Part shown: piece after piece, positions 7,326-13,738 of the stretch
How the letters are laid out: each line of letters opens with the position of its first letter
Numbering within the stretch: position 1 is the first letter of the stretch
NCBI GenBank assembly: GCA_019420465.1
Contig: JAHZHB010000012.1
Coordinates: 1-13,738, forward strand
Length of the DNA: 13,738 nt
Direction of reading: 5' to 3'
DNA from: Lachnospiraceae bacterium
GTDB lineage: Bacteria > Bacillota > Clostridia > Lachnospirales > Lachnospiraceae
The notes under the pieces: model-generated
The model's database searches: none
Told to the model about the DNA's origin: nothing
What the model saw: only the letters and a program-made list of their open reading frames with translations
Made by a program: the position numbers and the translations under genes

Positions 7326-7352
7326 TTAATGTATGGATTTTCCTGTGGGGTT
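7305..7352 (-). promoter_or_regulatory. Strong hairpin over the start of the SpoVD-like gene
   Basis: An 11-bp perfect stem (minus strand AACCCCACAGG with CCTGTGGGGTT, 7352-7342 and 7315-7305) carries a small internal loop and then a second 5-bp stem, TCCAT with ATGGA. The apparent start codon (7325-7323) is in the upper stem, and the only AGGA nearby spans the lower left arm. TTTCTTTT follows the lower stem, so the element also looks like an intrinsic terminator or attenuator. It begins 5 nt after the stop of the FtsI-type reading frame. The pairing is read directly from the sequence; the regulatory role is inferred. Confidence 0.6.
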
Positions 7353-7357
7353 ATACA

Positions 7358-7810
7358 TCAGTTGACCATATTTACATCTTCGTTGGCAATACCACCATCT
7401 TCCAGCTGCTGACCTCCGGTCACTGTCTCTGTGTCCTGCGGCGGCACAGCCAGATCTGTATTATCCGCCTCCTGCGGTGCCTGGGCATCCGGATCATTGG
7501 TATCTATGCCTGCTGCGGCAGTATCCGCACCTGTATTGGCGGTATCGGTACCCGTATTGGCAGTAGCAGTATTAGCAGTATCTGTTGCATTGGCTGCATT
7601 CGTTGTATTGGCTGTATCTGTTGTATTGGCTGTATCCGTTGTCGTGGCCGTATCTGCCACATTCTTACGTTCGGCCTGATGGGTATAATTGTAATTCATC
7701 ATCTCGTCCAGAATACGGACGGCCTTCAGCGTCGTCTTTTCCTCTTCATCCTGGAAAATATTCAGATACGGCAGCAGCTGTTCCATGATCTTGCGGTACA
7801 GATACTGCGG
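7358..7810 (-). pseudogene. In-frame C-terminal continuation of the FtsI-type PBP beyond an amber codon
   Basis: After the TAG at 7813-7811 the same frame continues for 150 codons to a TGA at 7360-7358. The first part reads PQYLYRKIMEQLLPYLNIF. This matches the final helix of a class B transpeptidase domain and parallels NILPYLGI in the neighbouring PBP. A Thr/Ala/Asn/Asp-rich tail follows, with DTANTT repeats, and then an acidic end. The ATG at 7786 has no recognisable ribosome binding site, so separate translation is doubtful. Either this is the severed end of the protein, or TAG is sometimes read through, or the stop is a sequence error. The frame and composition are intact, so any disruption must be recent. 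Confidence 0.7.
7565..7654 (-). repeat. Five imperfect 18-bp tandem repeats encoding DTANTT-like units
   Basis: Units start at 7565, 7583, 7601, 7619 and 7637. The best-conserved pair (7601-7636) encodes DTANTT twice; neighbours read DTATTT, NAANAT and DTANTA. More degenerate copies continue to about 7500. The period is a multiple of three. The repeats lie in the tail beyond the amber codon. Confidence 0.8.
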
Positions 7811-9652
7811 CTAGCGGCTGTCTGCCTGTGTACCGGCATTCGGCTCATCTACGACCACATAGACAACCACCTGCGGATCGTCAAGCGGGGCAAAACCGAT
7901 GAAAGAAACCAGATATTTACCCTTGTTGGCAGACCCCATTTTCTGTGCGGTACCTGTTTTACCACCCATGCTGTATCCATTGACCTTGGCGTACTTTCCG
8001 GTACCGTCGGAAGCAACGACAGTACCCAGATACTGACGTACCTTGTCAGATACTTCGGAGGAAACTGCCTGACGGATCACCGTCGGAGTGAAGGTATCCA
8101 CAACAGCACCACTGCTGCTTACGATTTCTTTCATGACTGTCGGCTTGTACAGATATCCACCATTGATGCAGGCACTGAACGCATTGATCTCCTGGATCAT
8201 CGTGCTCGTAAATCCCTGTCCAAAGGAGGAAGAAGCAAGCTCTGTAACGCCCATGGAATCTGTATTGAATATGATACCGGATGCTTCACCCGGCAGATCA
8301 ATCCCGGTCTTCTGGCCAAAGCCAAAGGCTTTCTGGTACTGAAGGAACGTTTCTGCACCCATGGCTTCACCGATCTGCATCATGGCATCGTTGCAGGAAT
8401 TTTTCAGAGCATCAGACAGTGTTTCTTCTCCGTGGCGTTTCGGATATACGCTGCACTTGATCATGCTGTTGCCAAACTTCTGAAAACCGTCACAGTAAAA
8501 GGTCTCATCCTCTGCCACCGACGCGGCATCCAGTGCCGAAGCCACCGTGACCGGTTTAAACGTAGAACCAAGCTCGAAAGGTGTACCGATGCAGTAGTTC
8601 TGCCAGAGCTTCTGCAGATTTTCCAGCATCGTCTCCTCAGACATCAGGCTGATCTCTTCTGTGCTGTAGTATCTTGTCAGATCACGCGGATTGTTCAGAT
8701 CGTAGGGTTTGGAACTGCCCATGGCAAGGATCTGCCCGTTTTTGGGATTCTGCACAACGACACCGATATTGGCCGCACCGTCCGCACCGTTCGGGCCGTT
8801 GGAAAGTGCTTTCCACACATAATCGATCTGCTCCTCGACGATCTTCTGTATATTGGCATCGATCGTAGAGAGCACTGTAGAACCGTCCTTTGGCTCGATG
8901 ATCGTCTGTTCTGTCGTATCATCCTCTGTGATGTAGCCATACTGACGACCGTTGGTACCGTTTAGTATACTGCCATAATACCCTTCTATACCCCAGTCTG
9001 CTGTGGTGCCATCGTAGGTAAAACCGATCACATCACAGGCCAGGGAATTCAGCGGATATACTCTTTTATAGTTTTCTTCAAACCAGACGCCTTTGACATT
9101 GGCGCGCACGGCCAGTTCTTCTTTGGAAAGCGAGGCTTTCGTCTCTTCGTCCGGGGACTGGTAGTCCTCAAAAGCCTTTTTCTGCTCGATCGTTACTTCT
9201 TTTAAAAGGATCTGGTACTGACTGTTTGCCGTTTTTTCATCAGTCAGACGTGCACGTATGTCCGCTTCACTGACATTAAAATACTTAACCAGTGCAGCTA
9301 TGGTCGGCTCGATATAAGGTGTCGTCTTATTCAGTTCTGTATTGACGACCTTGCAGTCCAGGACCAGATTGTACAGTTTTTCACTGGTTGCCAGCACCGT
9401 ACCGTTGGTATCGAGAATATCTCCTCTTTTAAACGGCAGTGTACGGCTCGAGTACTGCTGCTGGGACTGTGTCAGGACTTTCTTTTTGTAAGCATCACCA
9501 TCTTTGGCATTGATGACTGTGATGCGGACCGCTAAACCGACAAAAGCCAGTATGACTATTGCAAACAGTCCTACCAGCTTTGTTCTCATCGTAGCGTTCA
9601 GTTTTCTTTCGGAATGTGGATCTTTCCTGTTCCGTTTTCTTCCAGTTGCCAC
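7811..9652 (-). CDS. PBP2B/FtsI-type class B transpeptidase, cut short by an in-frame TAG
   Basis: This is the divisome D,D-transpeptidase that crosslinks septal peptidoglycan, a membrane-anchored partner of FtsW, FtsL and DivIB. The open frame is 613 residues. A basic N-terminus leads to a membrane segment at about 24-45. The dimerisation domain starts at FKRGDILDTNGTVLA (74-88). The transpeptidase domain has S363-TFK366, S419-CN421 and K565-TGTAQK. All catalytic motifs are therefore present, but the frame ends at DSR, before the last helix that packs on the transpeptidase sheet. That helix is encoded in frame after the TAG; the full frame would be 764 codons. The start is GTG at 9652 with GAGG about 7 nt upstream. 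ftsL ends 17 nt before it. Whether the truncated form is stable is unknown. The family assignment is firm; ftsI or pbpB would be the usual symbol. Confidence 0.88.
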   Translation of the reverse strand: MATGRKRNRKDPHSERKLNATMRTKLVGLFAIVILAFVGLAVRITVINAKDGDAYKKKVLTQSQQQYSSRTLPFKRGDILDTNGTVLATSEKLYNLVLDCKVVNTELNKTTPYIEPTIAALVKYFNVSEADIRARLTDEKTANSQYQILLKEVTIEQKKAFEDYQSPDEETKASLSKEELAVRANVKGVWFEENYKRVYPLNSLACDVIGFTYDGTTADWGIEGYYGSILNGTNGRQYGYITEDDTTEQTIIEPKDGSTVLSTIDANIQKIVEEQIDYVWKALSNGPNGADGAANIGVVVQNPKNGQILAMGSSKPYDLNNPRDLTRYYSTEEISLMSEETMLENLQKLWQNYCIGTPFELGSTFKPVTVASALDAASVAEDETFYCDGFQKFGNSMIKCSVYPKRHGEETLSDALKNSCNDAMMQIGEAMGAETFLQYQKAFGFGQKTGIDLPGEASGIIFNTDSMGVTELASSSFGQGFTSTMIQEINAFSACINGGYLYKPTVMKEIVSSSGAVVDTFTPTVIRQAVSSEVSDKVRQYLGTVVASDGTGKYAKVNGYSMGGKTGTAQKMGSANKGKYLVSFIGFAPLDDPQVVVYVVVDEPNAGTQADSR

Positions 9653-9669
9653 GTATTTACCTCATTTTC

Positions 9670-10155
9670 TTATTTATTTCCAGGCACATTACTGTACTGA
9701 CGTACATAACCACTGCCATCGGTGCTGTATGAAACGATCTGCTTTTCTGTAGGATAATGCATCTGCAGCTTTTCTGTTGCAATCCTGTAGATTTCATCCA
9801 GATCTACCGATGTCTCGTTAGAATTTTCAAGCGCATCATTGTCCGACTTTAATTCATTTAAGTCCGTCTGCAAAGATGCGATCTGCTTGGTCTGTCTGGT
9901 TATCTGTGTTTTTAACTCTATATAGGAAACGCACATAAACATAGCTACAATCGACATTGCTGACAAAAACACAACGAAACCGCGGCTCATGCTCATGGCT
10001 TTTCTTCTGTTTTTTCTGGTTTTTCTGCTGACCTGTCTCTTATGTGTCTGTTCTTCTTCCCACTGAGGAGGAGCCACACGGACCGTATTGCCATCCACAT
10101 AATACCCTGCGGACTCTCTTTGGTCAACTGATCGGCTTCTATACGCTTTACTCAC
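9670..10155 (-). CDS. ftsL: Cell division protein FtsL-like, bitopic with coiled coil
   Basis: FtsL is a small bitopic protein that pairs with DivIC/FtsB and DivIB and activates the FtsW-FtsI synthase. Sequence conservation in the family is low, so the call rests on architecture and place. The 161-residue product has a long basic cytoplasmic region (KRQVSRKTRKNRRKAMS, about 39-55), one membrane helix at about 59-77, and a coiled-coil stretch (about 80-112, ELKTQITRQTKQIASLQTDL). A short extracellular end follows. It sits between rsmH and the FtsI-type gene, the standard ftsL slot. The start is GTG at 10155-10153 with AGGTGG (10165-10170) 9 nt upstream. It lies 57 bp after rsmH. The stop is TAA. 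Confidence 0.8.
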   Translation of the reverse strand: MSKAYRSRSVDQRESAGYYVDGNTVRVAPPQWEEEQTHKRQVSRKTRKNRRKAMSMSRGFVVFLSAMSIVAMFMCVSYIELKTQITRQTKQIASLQTDLNELKSDNDALENSNETSVDLDEIYRIATEKLQMHYPTEKQIVSYSTDGSGYVRQYSNVPGNK

Positions 10156-10212
10156 CCGGTTTCACCACCTGATCTGTTATTCTGCGCGCAAAAACTGTAG
10201 TATCTAATGTGG

Positions 10213-11157
10213 TCACTTCGCTGTATGTTTTTCAAATACTCTTAACTTAGCGCTTTTTGAACGCGGGTTATGCTCCATTTCTTCTGCACCGGGCAGAATC
10301 GGTTTTCTCGTAATGACTTTGCCCTGTGACTCTCTGCCACATACACATACCGGAAAATTCGGCGGACAGATACACGGGTTTTCGTTTTTGCGGAAGATCG
10401 ACTTGACAATGCGATCCTCCAGAGAATGGAACGTAATGATACAGATACGGCCACCGTCGTTCAAAAAGCCGATCATATCATCCAGAGATTCTTCCAGTAC
10501 TGTAAGCTCCTGATTCAGTTCGATACGCAGAGCCTGAAATGTCTTTTTGGCCGGATGGCCACCCTTCATGCGTATCTTGGCAGGAATAGACTGTTTGATG
10601 ATCTCCACGAGCTCTCCGGTGGTACGGATTGGTTCCTTCTGCCGGGCCATACAGATATGTTTGGCTATATTTCTGGCGAACTGATCCTCACCGTAATCCC
10701 GGATCACTCTGTATAATTCACTTTCGCTGTACGTATTTACAATATCCCCTGCTGTTTTGTCCTGTCTCTGATCCATCCGCATATCCAGCGGTGCATCAAA
10801 ACGGTAGGTAAATCCTCTGTCCGCTTCATCGAGCTGGTACGAGGACACACCCAGATCAAGCACGATACCATCCGCGCCACAGACTCCCCTTTGCTGCAGT
10901 TGGCGTACCATATCGCGGTAATTGCTCCGGATGATCGTCACCCTGTCACCAAAACAGGCCAGACGCTCCCCGGCAGCTTTAATCGCCGCTTCGTCCTGAT
11001 CAATACCAAAAAATCTCCCCGTGGCGGATAATCTTTTACAAACTTCGGATGCATGGCCGGCACCTCCAAGAGTACCGTCCGCATAAACCCCATCCGGTCT
11101 GATGTTCAGATTTTCAATGGTTTCTTCCAGTAAAACCGATGTGTGTTTAAATTCCAT
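10213..11157 (-). CDS. rsmH: 16S rRNA (cytosine-1402-N4)-methyltransferase RsmH (MraW)
   Basis: RsmH uses S-adenosylmethionine to methylate N4 of C1402 in the decoding centre of 16S rRNA. It is a cytoplasmic enzyme that is almost always the second gene of dcw clusters. The 314-residue length is normal. The N-terminus HTSVLLEETIENL and the SAM-binding loop DGTLGGAGHASEV (27-39) are diagnostic, as are GIDQDEAAI (51-59), LDLGVSSYQLDEADRGF and FHSLEDRIVK. The cysteine-containing segment NPCICPPNFPVCVCG lies near the C-terminus, followed by NPRSKSAKLRVFE. The ATG (11157-11155) starts one base after the mraZ TGA and has no good ribosome binding site of its own, so its translation is probably coupled to mraZ. 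The stop is TGA. Confidence 0.97.
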   Translation of the reverse strand: MEFKHTSVLLEETIENLNIRPDGVYADGTLGGAGHASEVCKRLSATGRFFGIDQDEAAIKAAGERLACFGDRVTIIRSNYRDMVRQLQQRGVCGADGIVLDLGVSSYQLDEADRGFTYRFDAPLDMRMDQRQDKTAGDIVNTYSESELYRVIRDYGEDQFARNIAKHICMARQKEPIRTTGELVEIIKQSIPAKIRMKGGHPAKKTFQALRIELNQELTVLEESLDDMIGFLNDGGRICIITFHSLEDRIVKSIFRKNENPCICPPNFPVCVCGRESQGKVITRKPILPGAEEMEHNPRSKSAKLRVFEKHTAK

Positions 11158-11158
11158 A

Positions 11159-11590
11159 TCAGATCACAATTCCCATTTCCTGCATACCTTCGGCAATGGC
11201 ATCCATATCGTCATACTTACTGTTTTCTGCCCATTTTGTCTTACTCCAGATCTCGATCCTCGTAATGTTACCGGTCAGAACAACATCCTTTTCCAAACCT
11301 GCAAATTCTCTCAGCGTAGCCGGTATGAGAATCCTCCCCTGCCTGTCCAGTTCACAGGATGTGGCTCCTGCCACGAAAAATCTTGAAAAGGTTCGTGCAT
11401 TCTTATTCGTCAGTGGTAAAGCTTTGAGTTTTTCTTCGAAGGCGATCCATTCATCCATGGGATAGATGGAAAGACAGCCGTCAAGACCTTTTGTCAGTAC
11501 GAACTCTTCCCCAAGAAGCTCTCTGAACTTTGACGGTATGATCAATCTTCCTTTCGCGTCAATCGAATGACTGTATTCTCCCATGAACAT
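11159..11590 (-). CDS. mraZ: Transcriptional regulator MraZ
   Basis: MraZ is a ring-forming DNA-binding protein with two SpoVT/AbrB-like swapped-hairpin repeats. In studied bacteria it binds GTGG/TGGG repeats in front of its own operon and represses it. The 143-residue product begins MFMGEYSHSIDAKGR, and the two repeats each carry the family's D-x-x-G-R motif (D11AKGR15 and D82RQGR86). Length is typical. Of two close ATGs, I chose 11590 rather than 11584. It has an AGAGG about 11 nt upstream and gives the conserved MFMGEY N-terminus. Its promoter and five candidate operator repeats lie just upstream, as expected for autoregulation. The stop is TGA, one base before rsmH. Confidence 0.97.
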   Translation of the reverse strand: MFMGEYSHSIDAKGRLIIPSKFRELLGEEFVLTKGLDGCLSIYPMDEWIAFEEKLKALPLTNKNARTFSRFFVAGATSCELDRQGRILIPATLREFAGLEKDVVLTGNITRIEIWSKTKWAENSKYDDMDAIAEGMQEMGIVI

Positions 11591-11663
11591 AATATAAGTA
11601 ACCTCTTATCTGATAATCTGCGGCTCCCTCCCGCTGATCATCTGGCAGCCCGTCGGAAAACCG

Positions 11664-11709
11664 CCACTGTTCTCCCATTTGCTACCACTTTTCTCCACTT
11701 TGTACCACT
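11664..11709 (-). promoter_or_regulatory. MraZ operator: five GTGG-like repeats at 10-11 bp intervals
   Basis: On the minus strand AGTGG occurs at 11709-11705, 11699-11695, 11689-11685 and 11668-11664, with a variant AATGGGAG between the last two. The core TGG therefore recurs at 10, 10, 10 and 11 bp, one helical turn each. This matches the multi-repeat sites known for MraZ. The array begins just downstream of the predicted promoter, where bound MraZ would block initiation or early elongation. Confidence 0.75.
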
Positions 11710-11718
11710 TGTATTCCT

Positions 11719-11747
11719 ATTCTACCCCACACCTATGGAAAGTGCAA
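11719..11747 (-). promoter_or_regulatory. Predicted sigma-A promoter of the dcw cluster
   Basis: On the minus strand TTGCAC (11747-11742) and TAGAAT (11724-11719) are separated by exactly 17 nt. Transcription would start near 11712, giving a leader of about 120 nt before mraZ with the MraZ repeats in its first 50 nt. Confidence 0.7.
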
Positions 11748-11758
11748 GAGGAAAACCG

Positions 11759-11802
11759 AAAAAAAATCCGCCTTTTTCCTTACTTTTTCTGGAAAAAACG
11801 GA
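11759..11802 (-). terminator. AT-rich intrinsic terminator upstream of the dcw promoter
   Basis: On the minus strand TCCGTTTTTTCC (11802-11791) pairs imperfectly with GGAAAAAGGCGGA (11779-11767) and is followed by eight Ts (11766-11759). It sits 12 bp before the -35 box of the mraZ promoter, well placed to shield the dcw cluster from lgt readthrough. The stem is AT-rich and has an internal mismatch. Confidence 0.45.
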
Positions 11803-11839
11803 GTTTGCGTGTCTGTATGAAACTTCACAAAAAGCGCCA

Positions 11840-11893
11840 AAAACCGGCATTTTTGGGGACAGGGTACTGCCTGCGGCCCAAAATGCCGGTTTT
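11840..11893 (-). terminator. Long inverted repeat, probable terminator after lgt
   Basis: The plus-strand arms AAAACCGGCATTTTTGGGG (11840-11858) and CCCAAAATGCCGGTTTT (11877-11893) pair almost perfectly, with one bulged T. The loop holds a small inner CAGG/CCTG stem. On the minus strand the hairpin is followed by TTTTT, GGCGC and TTTTT, consistent with termination of lgt transcripts about 40 bp after the stop codon. The GGGGACAGGGT in the loop side could also mark a dispersed repeat element, which I cannot test here. Confidence 0.55.
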
Positions 11894-11934
11894 CTTACAC
11901 ATAATATCTGCTTTTCTTTCTTTTTTGTGGGGGA

Positions 11935-12849
11935 TCATCCCACATTTTTTTCATTTTTACCTGTATTTTCTGTAGTTTCATCCACCATACGTCCCTGTGC
12001 CCTGTGGCGCCAGGACTGCACGATATAGCAGACAAAGCCAAGAACCGCCACTGCAGCAGACAGCACCTGAGATACAGGGATCACCGTACCCGGCAGCAGC
12101 AGCTGGTCTGTTCTGAGGCTCTCGATCCAGACACGGCCAAGTCCGTAGCCGATCAGATAGGTAAAAAATACCTGTCCGTTAAATCGCTTATGATAAACGA
12201 TCCACAAAAGGATCAGAAACAGTCCCAGATTCCACAGATTCTCATACAGAAATGTGGGGGATACCTGGATAAACTGCACACCGTTTATCGTTACGGCATG
12301 ATCCCACATCGTCTGGGTGATCTCATTGGAACGGACCGCCGATACCGGCAGCTGCATGGCCAAAAGACCATCTGTGTACTCTCCGAATGCTTCTCTGTTG
12401 AAAAAGTTTCCCCACCGTCCCATGATCTGGCCAAATATAACACCAAGGATCAAGAAATCTGCCATATGAAGGAAATTCTTTTTCTTTACCTTCGCATAAA
12501 TAAAGACTGTTGCCAGACCGAAAAGGATGCCGCCGTAGATCGCCAGACCGCCATTTCGGATATTAAAGATTTCTTTCAGATTGTCCTTGTACATATCCCA
12601 GGCAAAAACAACGTAATAGACTCTGGCCCCGACGATACCGATCAGGATCGCCATCAGACTGACATCGTAATAATTGTCCGGGTTTTCTCCAAAACGCTTT
12701 GCCGTATACATGATCAGTGCCATGGCGATCAGCATACCGATCACGATCACCACGCCGTAATAGGCGATCGTAAAGCCAAAGATGGAAAAATTCTTTCCCA
12801 CATGTTCCAGATGGATCCCAAGATGTGGGAAATAGATCTGCATATCCAT
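11935..12849 (-). CDS. lgt: Phosphatidylglycerol--prolipoprotein diacylglyceryl transferase Lgt
   Basis: Lgt transfers a diacylglyceryl group from phosphatidylglycerol to the lipobox cysteine of prolipoproteins, the first step of lipoprotein maturation in the membrane. The 304-residue product has the multi-helix Lgt layout and the diagnostic signature GRWGNFFNREAFGE (144-157). Other conserved parts are GGLAIYGGILFG (100-111), SPTFLYENLWNL (197-208), and ESLRTD (243-248), whose Arg246 lies in the conserved arginine region. GGLAIYGG carries Tyr where E. coli has a His, as I remember for many Firmicutes. The C-terminus ends in a short polar extension. The ATG at 12849 has GGAGG 7 nt upstream. 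It follows ychF after 18 bp and is probably cotranscribed with it. The stop is TGA. Confidence 0.96.
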   Translation of the reverse strand: MDMQIYFPHLGIHLEHVGKNFSIFGFTIAYYGVVIVIGMLIAMALIMYTAKRFGENPDNYYDVSLMAILIGIVGARVYYVVFAWDMYKDNLKEIFNIRNGGLAIYGGILFGLATVFIYAKVKKKNFLHMADFLILGVIFGQIMGRWGNFFNREAFGEYTDGLLAMQLPVSAVRSNEITQTMWDHAVTINGVQFIQVSPTFLYENLWNLGLFLILLWIVYHKRFNGQVFFTYLIGYGLGRVWIESLRTDQLLLPGTVIPVSQVLSAAVAVLGFVCYIVQSWRHRAQGRMVDETTENTGKNEKNVG

Positions 12850-12867
12850 AGTTTTTCCTCCGGCAGC

Positions 12868-13738
12868 TTATACATTAAAGCGGAACAGGATCACATCGCC
12901 ATCCTGTACCACATAGTCTTTACCTTCCATACGGACAAGACCCTTTTCTCTGGCGCCTGCATAGGAACCGCAATCCAGCAGATTCTGGTAGTTGACCACT
13001 TCGGCCTTGATAAATCCACGTTCAAAATCCGTATGGATCTTTCCGGCTGCCTGCGGTGCCTTTGTACCGATCTTGATCGTCCATGCTCTGGTCTCATCCT
13101 CACCGGCAGTCAGGAAGCTCATCAGACCCAGCAGACGGTAGCTGGCGGTGATCAGCTTGTCCAGACCGGACTCTTCGATGCCGAGATCCTCAAGGAACAT
13201 CTTTTTCTCATCATCGTCAAGCTCGGAGATCTCCTCTTCGATCTGTGCACAGAGACTGAAAACCTCGCTGCCTTCCTTTTCGGCATAGCTTCTGACAGCT
13301 TTGACATAATCGTTGTCCTCTCCGCCCAGATCATCTTCGGAAACATTGGCTCCGTAGATCACCGGTTTTAAGGTCAGCAGATTGTACTCTTTGATCATGG
13401 CGATCTCATCGTCGTCGTCAAGCTCCAGCGTCTTGGCCGGCTGGCCGTCCTCCAGATGCTTTTTGATCTTTTCAAGCAGGGTATATTCTTTGGCGGCTGC
13501 CTTGTCCATCTGACGGGTACGGCCGACTTTTGCCATACGGCGTTCCAGCACCTCCAGATCGGCAAAGATCAGCTCGAGATTGATCGTCTCGATATCACGC
13601 AGCGGATCTACATTGCCATCCACATGTACAACATTCGGATCATCAAAGCAGCGGACTACATGAACGATTGCATCTACTTCACGGATATTGGCAAGGAACT
13701 GGTTGCCCAGACCCTCACCTTTGGATGCGCCCTTGACA
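12868..13738 (-). CDS. ychF: Ribosome-associated ATPase YchF/OLA1, C-terminal part (runs off right edge)
   Basis: YchF is an Obg-family NTPase that prefers ATP, binds ribosomes, and is linked to stress and redox responses. About 289 residues are present. By comparison with the usual 360-370, the first 70-80 residues with the P-loop lie beyond the right edge. The visible start, VKGASKGEGLGNQFLANIRE, contains the family's G3-like segment. It is followed by VDAIVHVVRCFDDPNVVHV and DPLRDIETINLELIFADL. A coiled-coil helical insertion spans roughly 13550 to 13400. The C-terminal TGS-like domain ends in GDVILFRFNV. The reading frame is open across the whole interval, so the internal ATG at 13623 is not the start. 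lgt follows 18 bp downstream. The stop is TAA. Confidence 0.97.
   Translation of the reverse strand, partial: VKGASKGEGLGNQFLANIREVDAIVHVVRCFDDPNVVHVDGNVDPLRDIETINLELIFADLEVLERRMAKVGRTRQMDKAAAKEYTLLEKIKKHLEDGQPAKTLELDDDDEIAMIKEYNLLTLKPVIYGANVSEDDLGGEDNDYVKAVRSYAEKEGSEVFSLCAQIEEEISELDDDEKKMFLEDLGIEESGLDKLITASYRLLGLMSFLTAGEDETRAWTIKIGTKAPQAAGKIHTDFERGFIKAEVVNYQNLLDCGSYAGAREKGLVRMEGKDYVVQDGDVILFRFNV

Noticed and set aside
7358..7786. Separate small gene starting at the ATG at 7786
   Set aside because: No ribosome binding site. Its first residues continue the transpeptidase domain's last helix in the same frame as the upstream gene, so it is better read as the severed end of that gene.
7811..7813. 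TAG read as pyrrolysine or as a globally reassigned sense codon
   Set aside because: mraY and the SpoVD-like gene end in TAG at their natural lengths, and the mraY TAG is fused to the murD ribosome binding site. No pyrrolysine-type enzyme context is present. Local readthrough stays possible.
7679..8965. Plus-strand open frame of 428 codons opposite the FtsI-type gene
   Set aside because: It lies wholly antisense to conserved transpeptidase motifs and has His/Arg/Cys-rich shadow composition; no recognisable domain.
11926..11951. Plus-strand terminator (TGTGGG/CCCACA stem followed by seven Ts)
   Set aside because: No plus-strand gene feeds into it and it overlaps the lgt stop codon; the minus strand has no T run after it. 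Probably coincidental or at most a backstop against antisense transcription.
12004..13371. Plus-strand open frame of 455 codons opposite lgt and ychF
   Set aside because: It spans two well-supported minus-strand genes and their intergenic gap, with no recognisable domain; a chance frame from codon bias.

Overview
The window is a stretch of a Gram-positive, low-to-mid GC Clostridia chromosome. The protein sequences (FtsZ N-terminus, MraZ, the two class B penicillin-binding proteins, Lgt) most resemble those I know from Lachnospiraceae. That family-level placement comes from memory of the families, not from a search. Every supported gene lies on the minus strand, so the genes read from the right edge to the left edge.

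Right part (about 11935-13738): the C-terminal four fifths of the ribosome-associated ATPase YchF/OLA1 (its start is beyond the right edge) and lgt, the prolipoprotein diacylglyceryl transferase, 18 nt apart. A gene-free stretch of about 344 bp follows. It holds two terminator-like hairpins, a good sigma-A type promoter, and five GTGG-like repeats at 10-11 bp intervals that match the known MraZ operator pattern.

Centre and left (1-11590): a division and cell wall (dcw) cluster in the order mraZ, rsmH, ftsL, a PBP2B/FtsI-type transpeptidase, a SpoVD-like transpeptidase, mraY, murD, ftsW, divIB/ftsQ, and the first 72 codons of ftsZ at the left edge. MraY and MurD make peptidoglycan precursors. 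FtsW polymerises glycan and the two class B PBPs crosslink it. FtsL and DivIB form the bitopic scaffold that activates the FtsW-FtsI pair, and FtsZ positions the machine. Compared with Bacillus subtilis, murE, murG, murB and ftsA are absent from the interval. Probable internal promoters lie before mraY, divIB and ftsZ.

Most of this is ordinary housekeeping DNA and I see no new defence, mobile or biosynthetic system. The features most worth a second look are: (i) an in-frame amber codon (7811-7813) that cuts the FtsI-type protein just before its last transpeptidase helix, while the same frame stays open for 150 further codons; (ii) a strong hairpin (7305-7352) that buries the apparent start codon of the SpoVD-like gene a few bases after the FtsI tail's stop codon; (iii) tandem-repeat, low-complexity extracellular tails on both DivIB and the FtsI-type protein; (iv) a 57-codon ORF that exactly bridges ftsW and divIB, where murG sits in relatives.
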